A stretch of 39,479 nt of DNA from the IMG/VR virus record IMGVR_UViG_3300037485_000343, positions 1 through 39,479 of that record; one strand, given 5' to 3'. Positions 30,150-38,739 of this stretch are shown in pieces (position 1 is the stretch's first letter; each line of letters starts with the position of its first letter). A model generated the notes under the pieces. It had not been told where the DNA came from. It was given only the letters and a program-made list of their open reading frames with translations, and made no database searches. The translations under genes were made by a program, and so were the position numbers. Source of the DNA: a virus.

Positions 30150-30988
30150 TATTTACCACCTCCTGCACTAGCACCCATCGCGTTACTATTGCCGGAACTA
30201 CCACCCGAATTAAGTACTGTTGGTGAGCCAATAGAGTTGGCATAATTAGACATATTTTGCCAAGGCATCATTGTAGGTGCAAATGAACCCATGCCAAGAT
30301 TTTGCATATTTTGACCTTGGCCTAATGCGTTAGACTGGACACCTTGTTGAGCACCTAACAAGCTAGACATTAACTGCTGTCTAGCAAGAGTCCCTTGATC
30401 TGCTTGTTGTGCAATGTTAAGTTTATTTTGTAAGTCTTTATCAAATGTATTGTACCCGGTTTCTGCTAAATTCTTTTGCAAGTTACTATTAATATCATAC
30501 ATACCTTGAGATGTTGCAACGCCATGTCTAGAACCACCAGACATACCAGAGGCTGCTGCTCTAGCGTCAAGGTTGGCTAACATATTATCAGTTGCACGGT
30601 TAGCGTCACCAGCGTAAGATGCTTTCATCGCATCAGCATAGTTATTGCCTTGTCCGCCCATCATCTGGCCATATATCTGACTAGTTGCAGTCGGATTGCT
30701 TAATGACTGTTGCAAAGAGTTAGATAAGGCATTAGCATTATCCATACCTTGATAAACACCACCAGCTAATTGGTTTTGCCACTCTGGCATTGCCGATTGG
30801 TTAGTTTGATCTATATAAGATTGCGCACCCGGCGTTTGTGTATTTATTGCACTACCAGTATTACCAAACGTGTCTGCCGCAGCACCATACATTTTGGTAA
30901 GTGCATCAACTTGCCACTGTGGTATTGACTGATTAAAATTACTTTGGTTCTTTGCTGCACTTTGGTTATAACTTCCGCCACCTGACAT
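30149..30988 (-). CDS. Gln/Asn-rich internal virion protein
   Basis: A 279-residue protein rich in Q, N, A, G and M. SIPQWQVDALTKMYGAAADT and DARAAASGMSGGSRHG are patterns I associate with podoviral internal virion or injection proteins. The Gly-rich C-terminus ends in SAGGGK. It has helices suited to a DNA-ejection tube, no catalytic residues and no signal peptide. It is coupled to the next gene by TAATG. The assignment rests on composition and gene order. Confidence 0.68.
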   Translation of the reverse strand: MSGGGSYNQSAAKNQSNFNQSIPQWQVDALTKMYGAAADTFGNTGSAINTQTPGAQSYIDQTNQSAMPEWQNQLAGGVYQGMDNANALSNSLQQSLSNPTATSQIYGQMMGGQGNNYADAMKASYAGDANRATDNMLANLDARAAASGMSGGSRHGVATSQGMYDINSNLQKNLAETGYNTFDKDLQNKLNIAQQADQGTLARQQLMSSLLGAQQGVQSNALGQGQNMQNLGMGSFAPTMMPWQNMSNYANSIGSPTVLNSGGSSGNSNAMGASAGGGK

Positions 30989-30989
30989 A

Positions 30990-31418
30990 TTACTCTCCTA
31001 ATTTATTGAGTGATTTACCTGTTACCACATATTTTTGTGTCATACCGTGACGGTGCCATAATCTTATTATTGACTCACGACCTGAACCTTCTAAGGATGT
31101 TGCACCATTTTGTCTAAGTATATCTTCAAACTTACTAAAATTCTTTTTGGTTATAATACACCTACCGCCAATAGCTACGACAAATGCCACTCTATCAGTT
31201 GGTCTATTAAAATATGATACAACTATTGCACCGTGTACTTTTTCATTATCATCGGTAACAATAATAAGTTGCCAACTACCTTGGGTTAACATTACCTTTA
31301 TCTCAGCTGCATCGTAGTCACCAGCAGAATATGAAAGTGCTGACTCTATATAGTGCTCTACGTAAGGCCATGTTTGGTTAATATAATCAGTATGTACTGC
31401 TATTATTTTTAAATTCAT
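30990..31418 (-). CDS. GNAT-like acetyltransferase-fold virion protein
   Basis: A 142-residue protein with the alpha/beta order of GNAT proteins: a helix-rich start (INQTWPYVEHYIESALSYS), strands WQLIIVTDD, VHGAIVVSYF and VAFVVAIGGR, then the helix FEDILRQNGATSLEGSG and the end IRLWHRHGMTQK. Phages of this gene order often have such a protein before the ejection genes (compare T7 gp13). The acetyl-CoA loop (Q/R-x-x-G-x-G/A) is only weakly visible as GGRCIITKK, so activity is doubtful. It is coupled to its neighbour by ATGA. Confidence 0.62.
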   Translation of the reverse strand: MNLKIIAVHTDYINQTWPYVEHYIESALSYSAGDYDAAEIKVMLTQGSWQLIIVTDDNEKVHGAIVVSYFNRPTDRVAFVVAIGGRCIITKKNFSKFEDILRQNGATSLEGSGRESIIRLWHRHGMTQKYVVTGKSLNKLGE

Positions 31419-32119
31419 ACTATTGACACAAGTGTTACTGTTACTATCACAGAAGGACTCTGTGGATGAATAGGTGCTATTGCAGATGCAGGATAGGTTA
31501 ATATTGATGAAGTTCCTATGTCTGTAGTCCAGTATAACTCAAAATAGTCATTAGTGGCAACATTAACCAATAGGTTTACAGTTAAAATTGTGTGCCCATT
31601 AGTTGACCCATGCTTAGATGGAACACTGGTTAAACTTGCTGAGTTAGATATATCGACACCATTTTTTCTAAACCATATTGTTATATCATCATCAGTTGTT
31701 GATGTATTTGATAACTGCATACTAAACTGAATATTATATATTCCTGCTATACTAATAACTATTCTTGAAGTAGGACTTCCGATTGATATGCCATTTGACA
31801 AATCAGTAGAATTTAACGTTACAGCAGTAACTGTTGCCCCTATTGCAGTCTGTGTTGTTGTGTCATGAAAGGCCCCGTATGGAACTCCTAACGTTATAGA
31901 ACTCCAACCAGTTGACCTATAGACATAAGCCCCTTCTGCAACAATAGTAGGTAAAATAGCATTAGCAAAATAATAAATTTTACCTACTGTAGGTTTAGTT
32001 GGTAAGGCAGTTAAGATGGTTAAGTTGCCTAACTGCAATGATTTATTTTCAAGTATTGAAAGCTGTCTAAACAGGTATTCTTTTAGTTGATTGTCGGCAT
32101 TTACTGGTGGTTGTTCCAT
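31415..32119 (-). CDS. C1q/TNF-like jelly-roll virion protein
   Basis: A 234-residue protein. An N-terminal helix (NQLKEYLFRQLSILENKSLQ) probably forms a trimeric coil. Residues about 85-234 look like a C1q/TNF-type beta sandwich: AVTLNSTDLSNGISIG, a GIYNIQFSMQLSN strand pair, ITIWFRKNGVDISNS and LTVNLLVNVATNDYFELYWT. Such domains form trimeric tips or decorations. It is found between tail and ejection genes, so a tail decoration or receptor-binding role is plausible. It starts with a TAATG overlap. Confidence 0.65.
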   Translation of the reverse strand: MEQPPVNADNQLKEYLFRQLSILENKSLQLGNLTILTALPTKPTVGKIYYFANAILPTIVAEGAYVYRSTGWSSITLGVPYGAFHDTTTQTAIGATVTAVTLNSTDLSNGISIGSPTSRIVISIAGIYNIQFSMQLSNTSTTDDDITIWFRKNGVDISNSASLTSVPSKHGSTNGHTILTVNLLVNVATNDYFELYWTTDIGTSSILTYPASAIAPIHPQSPSVIVTVTLVSIV

Positions 32120-33681
32120 TATCTCACTCCATTAACAACATATTGAATGTCGAGTCCAGTCAAGGTGAAAGGCAATGTACCAGTAGAGTAGACACGCCAT
32201 GAGAGTAGCTTTCCAGTCGTTCTTATATCTACCTTACGCATAGTATTTGGGTCAAATGAAACAGGTGCTTTCCATGCTATTGGCCCTGCGACAAACTGCT
32301 GAGAACCAAGTTGTATGAGTACAGGTGACTGTGAAACAATGTGTGGAAAAACGCTTTGTGTAGTAGTTACCACCTCTTGGCCTTCTAGTGGAAAACTTAG
32401 ACGTTCAAGCAACGTATTTTGGGTAGTAGTAGCATCATCTAACTCTAAAGAGATAATGGCACTATTGACATTATTGGTTGATACGATAGTCCGAGAGAAT
32501 ACAGACGTTGGGTCATACGTCCAGTTCTTAGGGTTTTCATTCCAACCACCCAAAGCATTACTCCACAGGATTGGCACTTGTAAGTTCGGGCCAAAGTTAA
32601 GGCCAGTTGTTGTGCTTGGAATACTTCGCATTGATACCAAGTCATCTTGTGTATTAATAACAAACGCTATATTAGGTAGTATGTGGTTAACTTGCGGAAT
32701 ACAGAACCAAATCTCTTCAGTAACAGGATTTGCATAAGCAAATGAATTGGCATAATAGACTGGGTCAATGCTACCTACCAACATAGTCTGCATCTGGTTA
32801 TGCAGTACAGAGACAAAACTATTACCATCTGTCTTTAAGATGTCACCATCTGATAAGAAGTAATGGTAGCCTTTGCTTTCAACTACACAGTTTTTAGCCA
32901 GTAGGCCATAGCTAGTGGTTAAAACTTTCCTATCCCAAACAAACTCACCACCAACAAAAGACAAGGAACTAATACCGCGCTGTGAATACAACATGAAGTT
33001 ATCGCGCAACGTCATACCATCCACAAGATCGCCCATGTCGCCACCGACTGAGGCAATCCCAGCAATGGCCGCTAAGTCTGTTTCATCCCAAGTATAAGGA
33101 AGTCCATTAATATCAGCAGGGTGTGACCAACGATAACTGGTCGCTAAAACAGTTGCCGACTGCTGAAGATTTAAAGCAAATAAGAAATTCTTATGTGAGC
33201 GAACAACTTTAGCACTGAGTCCATGTGCTTGCCAGGTCTGGCCAGCTTTAAAATTGAGTGCTTGAAGTTTCTGTGCAGTTTGCTGAGGTGACCAGTAGTT
33301 AGGGTAATCTTGAGCATTATTAACAATGGGTATATTACCTAGTAAACAACCTGTCCAGAGTAATTCGCCGCCTGCGCTAATACCTGGGTAACCACCCGTC
33401 TTGGTAACGTCAGTCCATGAGGTTCCGTTATACACCCAAGCTGCACTCTGGCCTATGAGTAAATAGAAGTTACCACTTTCACCAAGGACGGACATGATAA
33501 GCCCAGCCTTAAAGTTAGCTGGTGGAGTTGCTAACGTGTATGACATATTAGAGGCTTTGATCTTACCATTGAACAACTTATAGTTAGTACCATACGTCAG
33601 CGTGTTAGCTGGTAGGTCGCAGGGTTCTAGGTCAAAGTTTATATTTTGAACGCCAAGACTGTTGAGCTTTAAAACTGTCAT
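32119..33681 (-). CDS. Tail stabilisation/hub protein (P22 gp10-like)
   Basis: A 520-residue beta-rich protein that should close the tail tube below the adaptor. The N-terminus (GVQNINFDLEPCDLPANTLT followed by YGTNYKLFNGKI) and the central LVDGMTLRDNFMLYSQRGIS and YHYFLSDGDILKTDGNSF are marks of P22 gp10-type packaged-DNA stabilisation proteins. The rest is made of beta strands with regular W and Y. It is near the gp4-like adaptor gene, as expected. It overlaps the 96-aa gene as ATGA. Confidence 0.85.
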   Translation of the reverse strand: MTVLKLNSLGVQNINFDLEPCDLPANTLTYGTNYKLFNGKIKASNMSYTLATPPANFKAGLIMSVLGESGNFYLLIGQSAAWVYNGTSWTDVTKTGGYPGISAGGELLWTGCLLGNIPIVNNAQDYPNYWSPQQTAQKLQALNFKAGQTWQAHGLSAKVVRSHKNFLFALNLQQSATVLATSYRWSHPADINGLPYTWDETDLAAIAGIASVGGDMGDLVDGMTLRDNFMLYSQRGISSLSFVGGEFVWDRKVLTTSYGLLAKNCVVESKGYHYFLSDGDILKTDGNSFVSVLHNQMQTMLVGSIDPVYYANSFAYANPVTEEIWFCIPQVNHILPNIAFVINTQDDLVSMRSIPSTTTGLNFGPNLQVPILWSNALGGWNENPKNWTYDPTSVFSRTIVSTNNVNSAIISLELDDATTTQNTLLERLSFPLEGQEVVTTTQSVFPHIVSQSPVLIQLGSQQFVAGPIAWKAPVSFDPNTMRKVDIRTTGKLLSWRVYSTGTLPFTLTGLDIQYVVNGVR

Positions 33682-33968
33682 ATAACCCCCTGCATCTTTG
33701 CTAACAATAATTGACTTGATTGGTTGGCTTGCATAGTCTCATTCCTAAAAGACTCAACAGCTGCACTGGTGCTTCTTTGTTGCATAGAATTTTCTATTGT
33801 CAGCATTGGCAACCATGCAATCGAGCAACCGTGTTCGTCCATAACTTCACCTGTGTTTGGATTAGTGCCAACTAACTTGGTGTACCAAGCACAACGATGG
33901 ATTGCTCCATCTTTAATCTCTTCGCAGGAACTACCCAAAGGACATGTTAATATTGTTTTTATTTCCAT
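33678..33968 (-). CDS. Small cysteine-containing tail-region protein
   Basis: A 96-residue protein. The first half has four cysteines (CPLGSSCEEIKDGAIHRCAW and later HGC), which may bind metal; the second half is a helix with FRNETMQANQSSQLLLAKM. A small protein with ITCPLGSxCEE occurs in the tail modules of other phages, with unknown function. It starts as TGATG on the fibre gene stop and is coupled by ATGA to the hub gene. Confidence 0.7.
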   Translation of the reverse strand: MEIKTILTCPLGSSCEEIKDGAIHRCAWYTKLVGTNPNTGEVMDEHGCSIAWLPMLTIENSMQQRSTSAAVESFRNETMQANQSSQLLLAKMQGVI

Positions 33969-34609
33969 CAGTTTTTAGCGCAGATAATCATATCAATGTA
34001 TCTAGGCACCCAATCAGAAGCACTGCCGTTTGCTGAAATTGAACCAGATGGAGTACCAGCAGAAACGGAAGATATTGCTGCATACCCTATGCCTGTAGTG
34101 GATGCCGCTGACGATGCCGCACCACCTGCTGGCTGTCCATACCCGGGGCCAATTCCAGCGATCTCGCTATGTGTATGCCCAGAGTCTGTGTGTGTATGTG
34201 CGGCTAATGCTGTACCAGTAAAAACGTGGGTATGTGAAGATACAACGTTATTTAAAATAGGTGATGCACTACCACCGATACCATTACCAGCAGTATTAAC
34301 AACCCTAAGCATACGATTATTAGCGTTATCAGTAATATCTTGAGTCCACCCTGTAGGAGCGGATGCCTGTGCAAATGGCATCCTTGTACCAGATACAAAA
34401 TAAAAGTTGGTTAGTCCATGCAAGGCATTTAATTCTGCCTCAGTTGCTGTAATAGTGGTTGCAAAACCATTTCCGGCAGCACCAGGGAATTGCGCCTTTA
34501 ATATTGACTTAATCAAACGTAAGTGGTCATCACCTTGATTGACTGGATCAGAACTGGTTGGGTTTGACGTAATAAAACTTGATATGGTAGAACCTGTTTC
34601 TAAGCCCAT
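33968..34609 (-). CDS. Tail fibre with a collar-type, HxH-rich tip
   Basis: A 213-residue protein. The N-terminal SNPTSSDPVNQGDDHLRLIK and LKAQFPG is the widespread phage fibre start. The C-terminal part from TRMPFAQASAPTGWTQD has a collar-like fold with three HxH motifs (SHTHVF, AAHTHT, GHTHSE), which bind metal ions along the trimer axis of fibre tips such as T4 gp37. It ends RYIDMIICAKN, also typical. It should take part in receptor binding. It lies between the adaptor and the hub genes. Confidence 0.85.
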   Translation of the reverse strand: MGLETGSTISSFITSNPTSSDPVNQGDDHLRLIKSILKAQFPGAAGNGFATTITATEAELNALHGLTNFYFVSGTRMPFAQASAPTGWTQDITDNANNRMLRVVNTAGNGIGGSASPILNNVVSSHTHVFTGTALAAHTHTDSGHTHSEIAGIGPGYGQPAGGAASSAASTTGIGYAAISSVSAGTPSGSISANGSASDWVPRYIDMIICAKN

Positions 34610-34612
34610 AAT

Positions 34613-35233
34613 TTAACCTGCAAAAGTGGTTAGTGAAGTGCCAGACCAAGTAGACTTGGCATCATTTAAAGTAATCTCTGACATTGCTTGTTGAAAGCGT
34701 CCATCCCACAAGGTCGAGGCTTCTGCGTCTTTAACAAAGCTGTTAATCTCAACTAAAATACCAAAAACATAAGCATCTGGATTGGAGTCAGAAAGCCAGT
34801 TGGTTGTTAAATTAGTAGACAATGGAGGTAAAGTTCTAAAATAATCTATCTCTAATGAGTGCGTACTATCATAAAATGGTTGTACATGAATATTTCCAGA
34901 AATAACGGTATAACATGGGAATTGTGTTTCTCCATTATTAACCAGATTAGCCATCTGTTCTGGATTAACTTGTAGCAATGTAACCCTGCTCGCTGAGTTA
35001 GTTTCATCTATTACCTTAATGGAACGCATAACAGAATAGTCAGTTGGTAATGGATAATATTCAAGAGTTGAACTCATTGCCGTCTTAGCTCGACTAGACA
35101 TATCTAATGTCATCAGAGTTCTATTAATTCTTGCTTCAGCAACCTTTATAAATAAATCTATGCGAGATGTTACCTCTGTGTCCTGCCTATCTGCATAACC
35201 TAACGCCAAGTCTACAATTTCTGAATAATTCAT
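34613..35233 (-). CDS. Head-tail adaptor (P22 gp4-like)
   Basis: A 206-residue helical protein. Start chosen at 35233 (MNYSEIVDLALGYADR), an ATGA overlap; a start at 35245 is less likely. The N-terminal helix, FIKVAEARINRTLMTLDM and the YYPLPTDYSVMRSIKVIDE stretch are marks of the gp4-type adaptors that bind the portal and open the way to the tail. The length fits. The end has an Arg/Gln helix and then a short tail. Confidence 0.85.
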   Translation of the reverse strand: MNYSEIVDLALGYADRQDTEVTSRIDLFIKVAEARINRTLMTLDMSSRAKTAMSSTLEYYPLPTDYSVMRSIKVIDETNSASRVTLLQVNPEQMANLVNNGETQFPCYTVISGNIHVQPFYDSTHSLEIDYFRTLPPLSTNLTTNWLSDSNPDAYVFGILVEINSFVKDAEASTLWDGRFQQAMSEITLNDAKSTWSGTSLTTFAG

Positions 35234-35937
35234 TCTATTTCCCAAGTAATAGGCGGTACATATTCAAACTGCCATGTTCCCAAATACAAACCAATATCTG
35301 CATTAACCCCAGTTACAGAGTAAGTTCCACAGTCAGATGAAAGTAATTTGTTCTGTTGCATTATTGATCCCTTTCCAACATAAGAATACACGCCATTTGA
35401 TGCAAGAATAACTTTATGTAAAAATGCCTCTGCTGATTTCCCTGTATAGGTATAACTGCCATTATTAGCAACAATTAGACTATTTTTGTTATTTAAAGCA
35501 GAAACGCCAACATAACTATAAGCTCCATAGTTTGTTGTTAGTATGGTGCTTCCTGTCTTATTTGTTGATTGCCCTGTGTAGGTATACACGCCATTTGATG
35601 CAAGAATAACTTTATGTAAAAATGCCTCTGAATTTATACCTGAATAGTTATAGCTTCCACTACTTGCATCTATTAGACTATTCTTATTGCTTAATGCGTC
35701 AATACCTACATAACTATATTCGCCATAATTGCTATTAATAACAGTATTATTCTGAATATATGCTGTATTTCCATCATAAGAATAAATCCCTTTGTCAGCG
35801 ACTAATATTCTATTTAAAACATTAATAATAATGTTTTGGCCAGTAAGGCAATAATCTCCTTTTGCAGCGTAATTTACACCCCTTTTGTCAACAAAATTAC
35901 AAAATGGTAATTCAGCAAATGATGAAAATCCCAGCAT
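35230..35937 (-). CDS. Tandem-repeat fibre-like protein (GxYxYxG repeats)
   Basis: A 235-residue protein. After a phage-typical N-terminus (MLGFSSFAELPF) there are about eight units of 19-24 residues, each with G-x-Y-x-Y-x-G (IYSYDG, EYSYVG, SYNYSG, VYTYTG, AYSYVG, SYTYTG, VYSYVG, TYSVTG). Some units are duplicated almost exactly (EAFLHKVILASNGVY twice). The units should form beta arches and stack into a fibre. Its function may be in the tail or capsid surface. It is coupled to the adaptor gene. Confidence 0.75.
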   Translation of the reverse strand: MLGFSSFAELPFCNFVDKRGVNYAAKGDYCLTGQNIIINVLNRILVADKGIYSYDGNTAYIQNNTVINSNYGEYSYVGIDALSNKNSLIDASSGSYNYSGINSEAFLHKVILASNGVYTYTGQSTNKTGSTILTTNYGAYSYVGVSALNNKNSLIVANNGSYTYTGKSAEAFLHKVILASNGVYSYVGKGSIMQQNKLLSSDCGTYSVTGVNADIGLYLGTWQFEYVPPITWEIE

Positions 35938-35946
35938 AAGTATTCC

Positions 35947-36090
35947 TTATTCTTTAGGTAGTGCTTCAACTTGTGGTGTTGCCTGTTCTTTAATTTTCTC
36001 TACAATGTCTGCCACTTGTACATAGGGTGCTTGACCTAGTGCTTGCAGGATAAGGTTAATTTCTTGTACTGAAAGTTCTAGGTTAATCAT
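35947..36090 (-). CDS. Small conserved-type tail-region protein (47 aa)
   Basis: MINLELSVQEINLILQALGQ and on to VEALPKE. Small proteins with this N-terminus (MINLxLxVxExNxILxALGxxPY) occur in the tail modules of very many phages. The protein should be one helical hairpin. It starts with a TAATG overlap on the previous gene. Function is unknown, possibly in tail assembly. Confidence 0.8.
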   Translation of the reverse strand: MINLELSVQEINLILQALGQAPYVQVADIVEKIKEQATPQVEALPKE

Positions 36091-36419
36091 TAGGCTACCC
36101 AAGGTAATTGCGGAGTGACAATAGTTGGATTTATTTGTGCTTCAATTTGACTTGCTACATTTGCTTCATACGATGCTACTTGTTCTACACCCAATGCCGC
36201 TTGCGTCCAAGCAATAACTTCTTCCAAAGTTAAATCAATGTAGGGTGTGTAGTCAGGCTTGTCAGGATCAACTTCAAATGATGCTGTTCCATATACTGAA
36301 CCTGTGTAAGTTCCGTCTGTAGCGGTGAGTGTCCAGTGTGATGTTACGACATAATCAAGCATACCGTTGACATCCGGTTTGCAATTTAAAGCTACGATGT
36401 TCCAAGTGTTTGTAATCAT
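36090..36419 (-). CDS. Small conserved-type tail-region protein (DUF7936-like)
   Basis: A 109-residue protein. WNIVALNCKPDVNGMLDYVV and SHWTLTATDGTYTGSVYGTA, then DYTPYIDLTLEEVIAWTQA and LGVEQVASYEANV are the marks of a small protein found beside tail-fibre genes in many marine and freshwater phages. The first half should be a beta sandwich, the second half helical. It is coupled by TAATG to the 47-aa gene. Function is not known. Confidence 0.78.
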   Translation of the reverse strand: MITNTWNIVALNCKPDVNGMLDYVVTSHWTLTATDGTYTGSVYGTASFEVDPDKPDYTPYIDLTLEEVIAWTQAALGVEQVASYEANVASQIEAQINPTIVTPQLPWVA

Positions 36420-36420
36420 A

Positions 36421-36528
36421 TTATTTTCCTAGTAAAGAGTTAATTTGTTCTTGTTGCGTGTCGATGATGGCTGTAAATACCCACACAGCCCCACGTTTAG
36501 TTGATGCAGCGTTCCAGTCGATGGTCAT
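36421..36528 (-). CDS. Very small protein (35 aa)
   Basis: MTIDWNAASTKRGAVWVFTA and on to NSLLGK. It has one short hydrophobic stretch (GAVWVFTAII) and then a QQEQ helix. It overlaps the previous gene by 4 nt and ends one base before the next ATG region, which supports it. Function is unknown; it could be a tiny membrane protein or fibre assembly factor. Confidence 0.58.
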   Translation of the reverse strand: MTIDWNAASTKRGAVWVFTAIIDTQQEQINSLLGK

Positions 36529-36725
36529 TTAACAGCGTCCTTGAAGGGTGTTAAATCTTCATCAGTCCAGAAGTCTTTAGCTAACATGATTTCAATGTGT
36601 TCTTTGTTTCTTTTGATACAATCTACCCATTCGATGTCAGTCATCATCTCAGACTTAACACCGTTGATTAGGTTTACAGAGTCCATTGTGGCTGAGTATT
36701 GTTGTGCTGGGTTTATTTCTAACAT
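36525..36725 (-). CDS. Small conserved-type tail-region protein (66 aa)
   Basis: The C-terminal half (WVDCIKRNKEHIEIMLAKDF and WTDEDLTPFKDAVK) is a pattern found in small phage proteins next to fibre genes. It is helical and acidic at its end. It starts one base after the stop of the large fibre gene and overlaps the 35-aa gene by ATGA. No function is known. Confidence 0.72.
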   Translation of the reverse strand: MLEINPAQQYSATMDSVNLINGVKSEMMTDIEWVDCIKRNKEHIEIMLAKDFWTDEDLTPFKDAVK

Positions 36726-36726
36726 T

Positions 36727-38730
36727 TTATTTTCCTTCTAAAAGTTCTAAACGAGCGGTAAGTTCTTTAATGGCATTAACTAAAACAGGAATTAGGCTGG
36801 ACTCGTTAAATCTAAGTTTATCCAAATCTTCATTGTCTATAATGACAGGACTATCTCCTTCTAAAGCAAGAACATCTTGCGCTTTAAACCCATATCTAAC
36901 TATACCTGTAGCCACATCAGTTTCTCTGTTTTCTTTGAATTGATAGGCAGTTGGTTGTAGCTGATTAACAAAGTCTAACCCGTGCGGTACAGGTGCAAAG
37001 TTAGTTTTATCCCTAGCATCAGATACAACAGTCCACGCCACTTGGATATAAGCATTAGTAACACCTGCTGAACCCATACAGAACCGATTGTTTTCAGTTG
37101 TTGGGTTGAATACAGGAGCATACATCCCTGCTGAGTCTAGTGGGTTGAACGCTGAGTTGCCCGAACCTGTGGTGTTGTTATAAAGTGCATTCACACCACT
37201 TGCTGTATTGCTGTAACCTGTGGTGTTGTTATAAAGTGCATTCCGACCACTTGCTGTATTGTAGTTACCTGTGGTGTTAGAAGAAAGTGCACTCAGACCA
37301 CTTGCTGTATTGCTGTTACCTGTGGTGTTAGAAGAAAGTGCATTCACACCACTTGCTGTATTGCTGTAACCTGTGGTGTTAGAAGAAAGTGCATTCAGAC
37401 CACTTGCTGTGTTGTAGTAACCTGTGGTGTTAGAATAAAGTGCATTCACACCACTTGCTGAGTTGCCCGAACCTGTGGTGTTGTTATAAAGTGCATTCAC
37501 ACCACTTGCTGTATTGCTGTAACCTGTGGTGTTAGAATAAAGTGCACCATCTCCAGCAGCAAAGTTTGACGTTATAGCACCGCCACCGTAGGAACCTCGT
37601 AGGGCATTTGCACCTGTTATGGTTATCGAACCTGCTACTGTAAGTTTTGTTGAAGGCGAACTAGTCCCAATCCCCACGTTGCCTGAGGAGTCGATGCGCA
37701 TTTTTTCAACTACAGCTCCAACGGAACTACAAGTGCTGAATTGCATATAGCTGGCATAGTTACTTGCTGTTGCGTTTTCACGTCTTCCTGCTATAGACCC
37801 TGTTGGATATCCAGCAATTGTTCCATTTGCTGTAAAACCAACGGATCCACCAATATCTGCAGCGATTGAATCTGTGGCTGCCACAGTGAGCATACCAGCA
37901 GTATTTAAAGCAGCGATATTTGCGCCAGAAATTAATGCTGTTCCTGCGACTCCAGAATTTAAATAAGTACCTACTTGAAATTTTACTGTAGGACTACTCG
38001 TCCCAATCCCCACGTTTCCTGAGGAGTCGATGCGCATGCGTTCTACTGCTGCAGTAGTGGCAAAATTACTAGATGTAGAAAAACTTAAACCAAATCCTGT
38101 TGTTGCTCCTATTCTAAAACCAGATATGTTTGCCGCCTCTGGAGTTTGAGCAGCGTTATACCATGTTATTTTATTGCCGTTATCACCTGTATTAAAGATA
38201 TTATCTAATCTAAGTGTTTCAGTAATAGCTGAAGTAGTTACAGCAATATGTTCTTTAGCCTGAGGACTACTCGTCCCAATCCCCACGTTTCCTGAAGCAT
38301 CTTTATAGACTTGACCTGAGCCTATGTTCAGTATGCCTGTAGAGCCTGTAAGTGTGCCTGTGTAGGCGAGGTTAGCTGCGGTTGTTGTGCCTGTGAATAG
38401 AACATTACCTGATGCATCATACCAAACACCTTTTTCAGAAGGATAGGTAACAAAGACATCTTTAGTGCCACCTGTAAATGAAACTAGCGCCCCAGCGTTT
38501 GATGATGCTAAGACGGTAGTACGGGCAAGTAAAGTACCAGCTGAAGTATAAGTACCAATACCTACTTCCCAGTTGGCGCCTGCTTGATCTGATATACAAT
38601 AGTAAGTAGTGTTTGCGTTACCGATAGTTGAAAAAGACTGGAAACCTGTAACAGCACCTAGCAAAGTTACAGCACCAGTACCAACTACTGATGTTGTTTC
38701 ACGAACACGATCATTAAGTACGAGTGCCAT
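36727..38730 (-). CDS. Large tail fibre with C-terminal peptidase S74 chaperone
   Basis: A 667-residue fibre. Residues about 1-100 are a beta-rich start common in phage fibres (MALVLNDRVRETTSVVGTGA). Three spaced modules carry SSGNVGIGTSSP or ASGNVGIGTSSP, then eight 17-residue repeats of the form AL-x-x-NTTG-x-x-NTASG-x-N (nt 37,140-37,560), like the head repeats of trimeric adhesins. The last about 100 residues (SDARDKTNFAPVPHGLDFVN, then FKAQDVLALEG and a coiled end) form the S74 intramolecular chaperone, which folds the trimer and may cut itself off at the conserved S-D site. It is likely a receptor-binding fibre. Confidence 0.93.
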   Translation of the reverse strand: MALVLNDRVRETTSVVGTGAVTLLGAVTGFQSFSTIGNANTTYYCISDQAGANWEVGIGTYTSAGTLLARTTVLASSNAGALVSFTGGTKDVFVTYPSEKGVWYDASGNVLFTGTTTAANLAYTGTLTGSTGILNIGSGQVYKDASGNVGIGTSSPQAKEHIAVTTSAITETLRLDNIFNTGDNGNKITWYNAAQTPEAANISGFRIGATTGFGLSFSTSSNFATTAAVERMRIDSSGNVGIGTSSPTVKFQVGTYLNSGVAGTALISGANIAALNTAGMLTVAATDSIAADIGGSVGFTANGTIAGYPTGSIAGRRENATASNYASYMQFSTCSSVGAVVEKMRIDSSGNVGIGTSSPSTKLTVAGSITITGANALRGSYGGGAITSNFAAGDGALYSNTTGYSNTASGVNALYNNTTGSGNSASGVNALYSNTTGYYNTASGLNALSSNTTGYSNTASGVNALSSNTTGNSNTASGLSALSSNTTGNYNTASGRNALYNNTTGYSNTASGVNALYNNTTGSGNSAFNPLDSAGMYAPVFNPTTENNRFCMGSAGVTNAYIQVAWTVVSDARDKTNFAPVPHGLDFVNQLQPTAYQFKENRETDVATGIVRYGFKAQDVLALEGDSPVIIDNEDLDKLRFNESSLIPVLVNAIKELTARLELLEGK
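37140..37560. repeat. Eight 51-bp tandem repeats in the fibre gene
   Basis: The string CCTGTGGTGTT starts at 37,166, 37,217, 37,268, 37,319, 37,370, 37,421, 37,472 and 37,523, a constant period of 51 bp (17 codons). The units differ by a few bases. Such arrays can gain or lose units without frameshift, and short-read assembly may miscount them. Confidence 0.95.
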
Positions 38731-38739
38731 TTAATTTCC

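Noticed and set aside
32315-32737. Plus-strand 140-codon ORF opposite the gp10-like gene
   Set aside because: It lies fully antisense inside a well-supported gene, has no ribosome-binding site and no protein-like composition.
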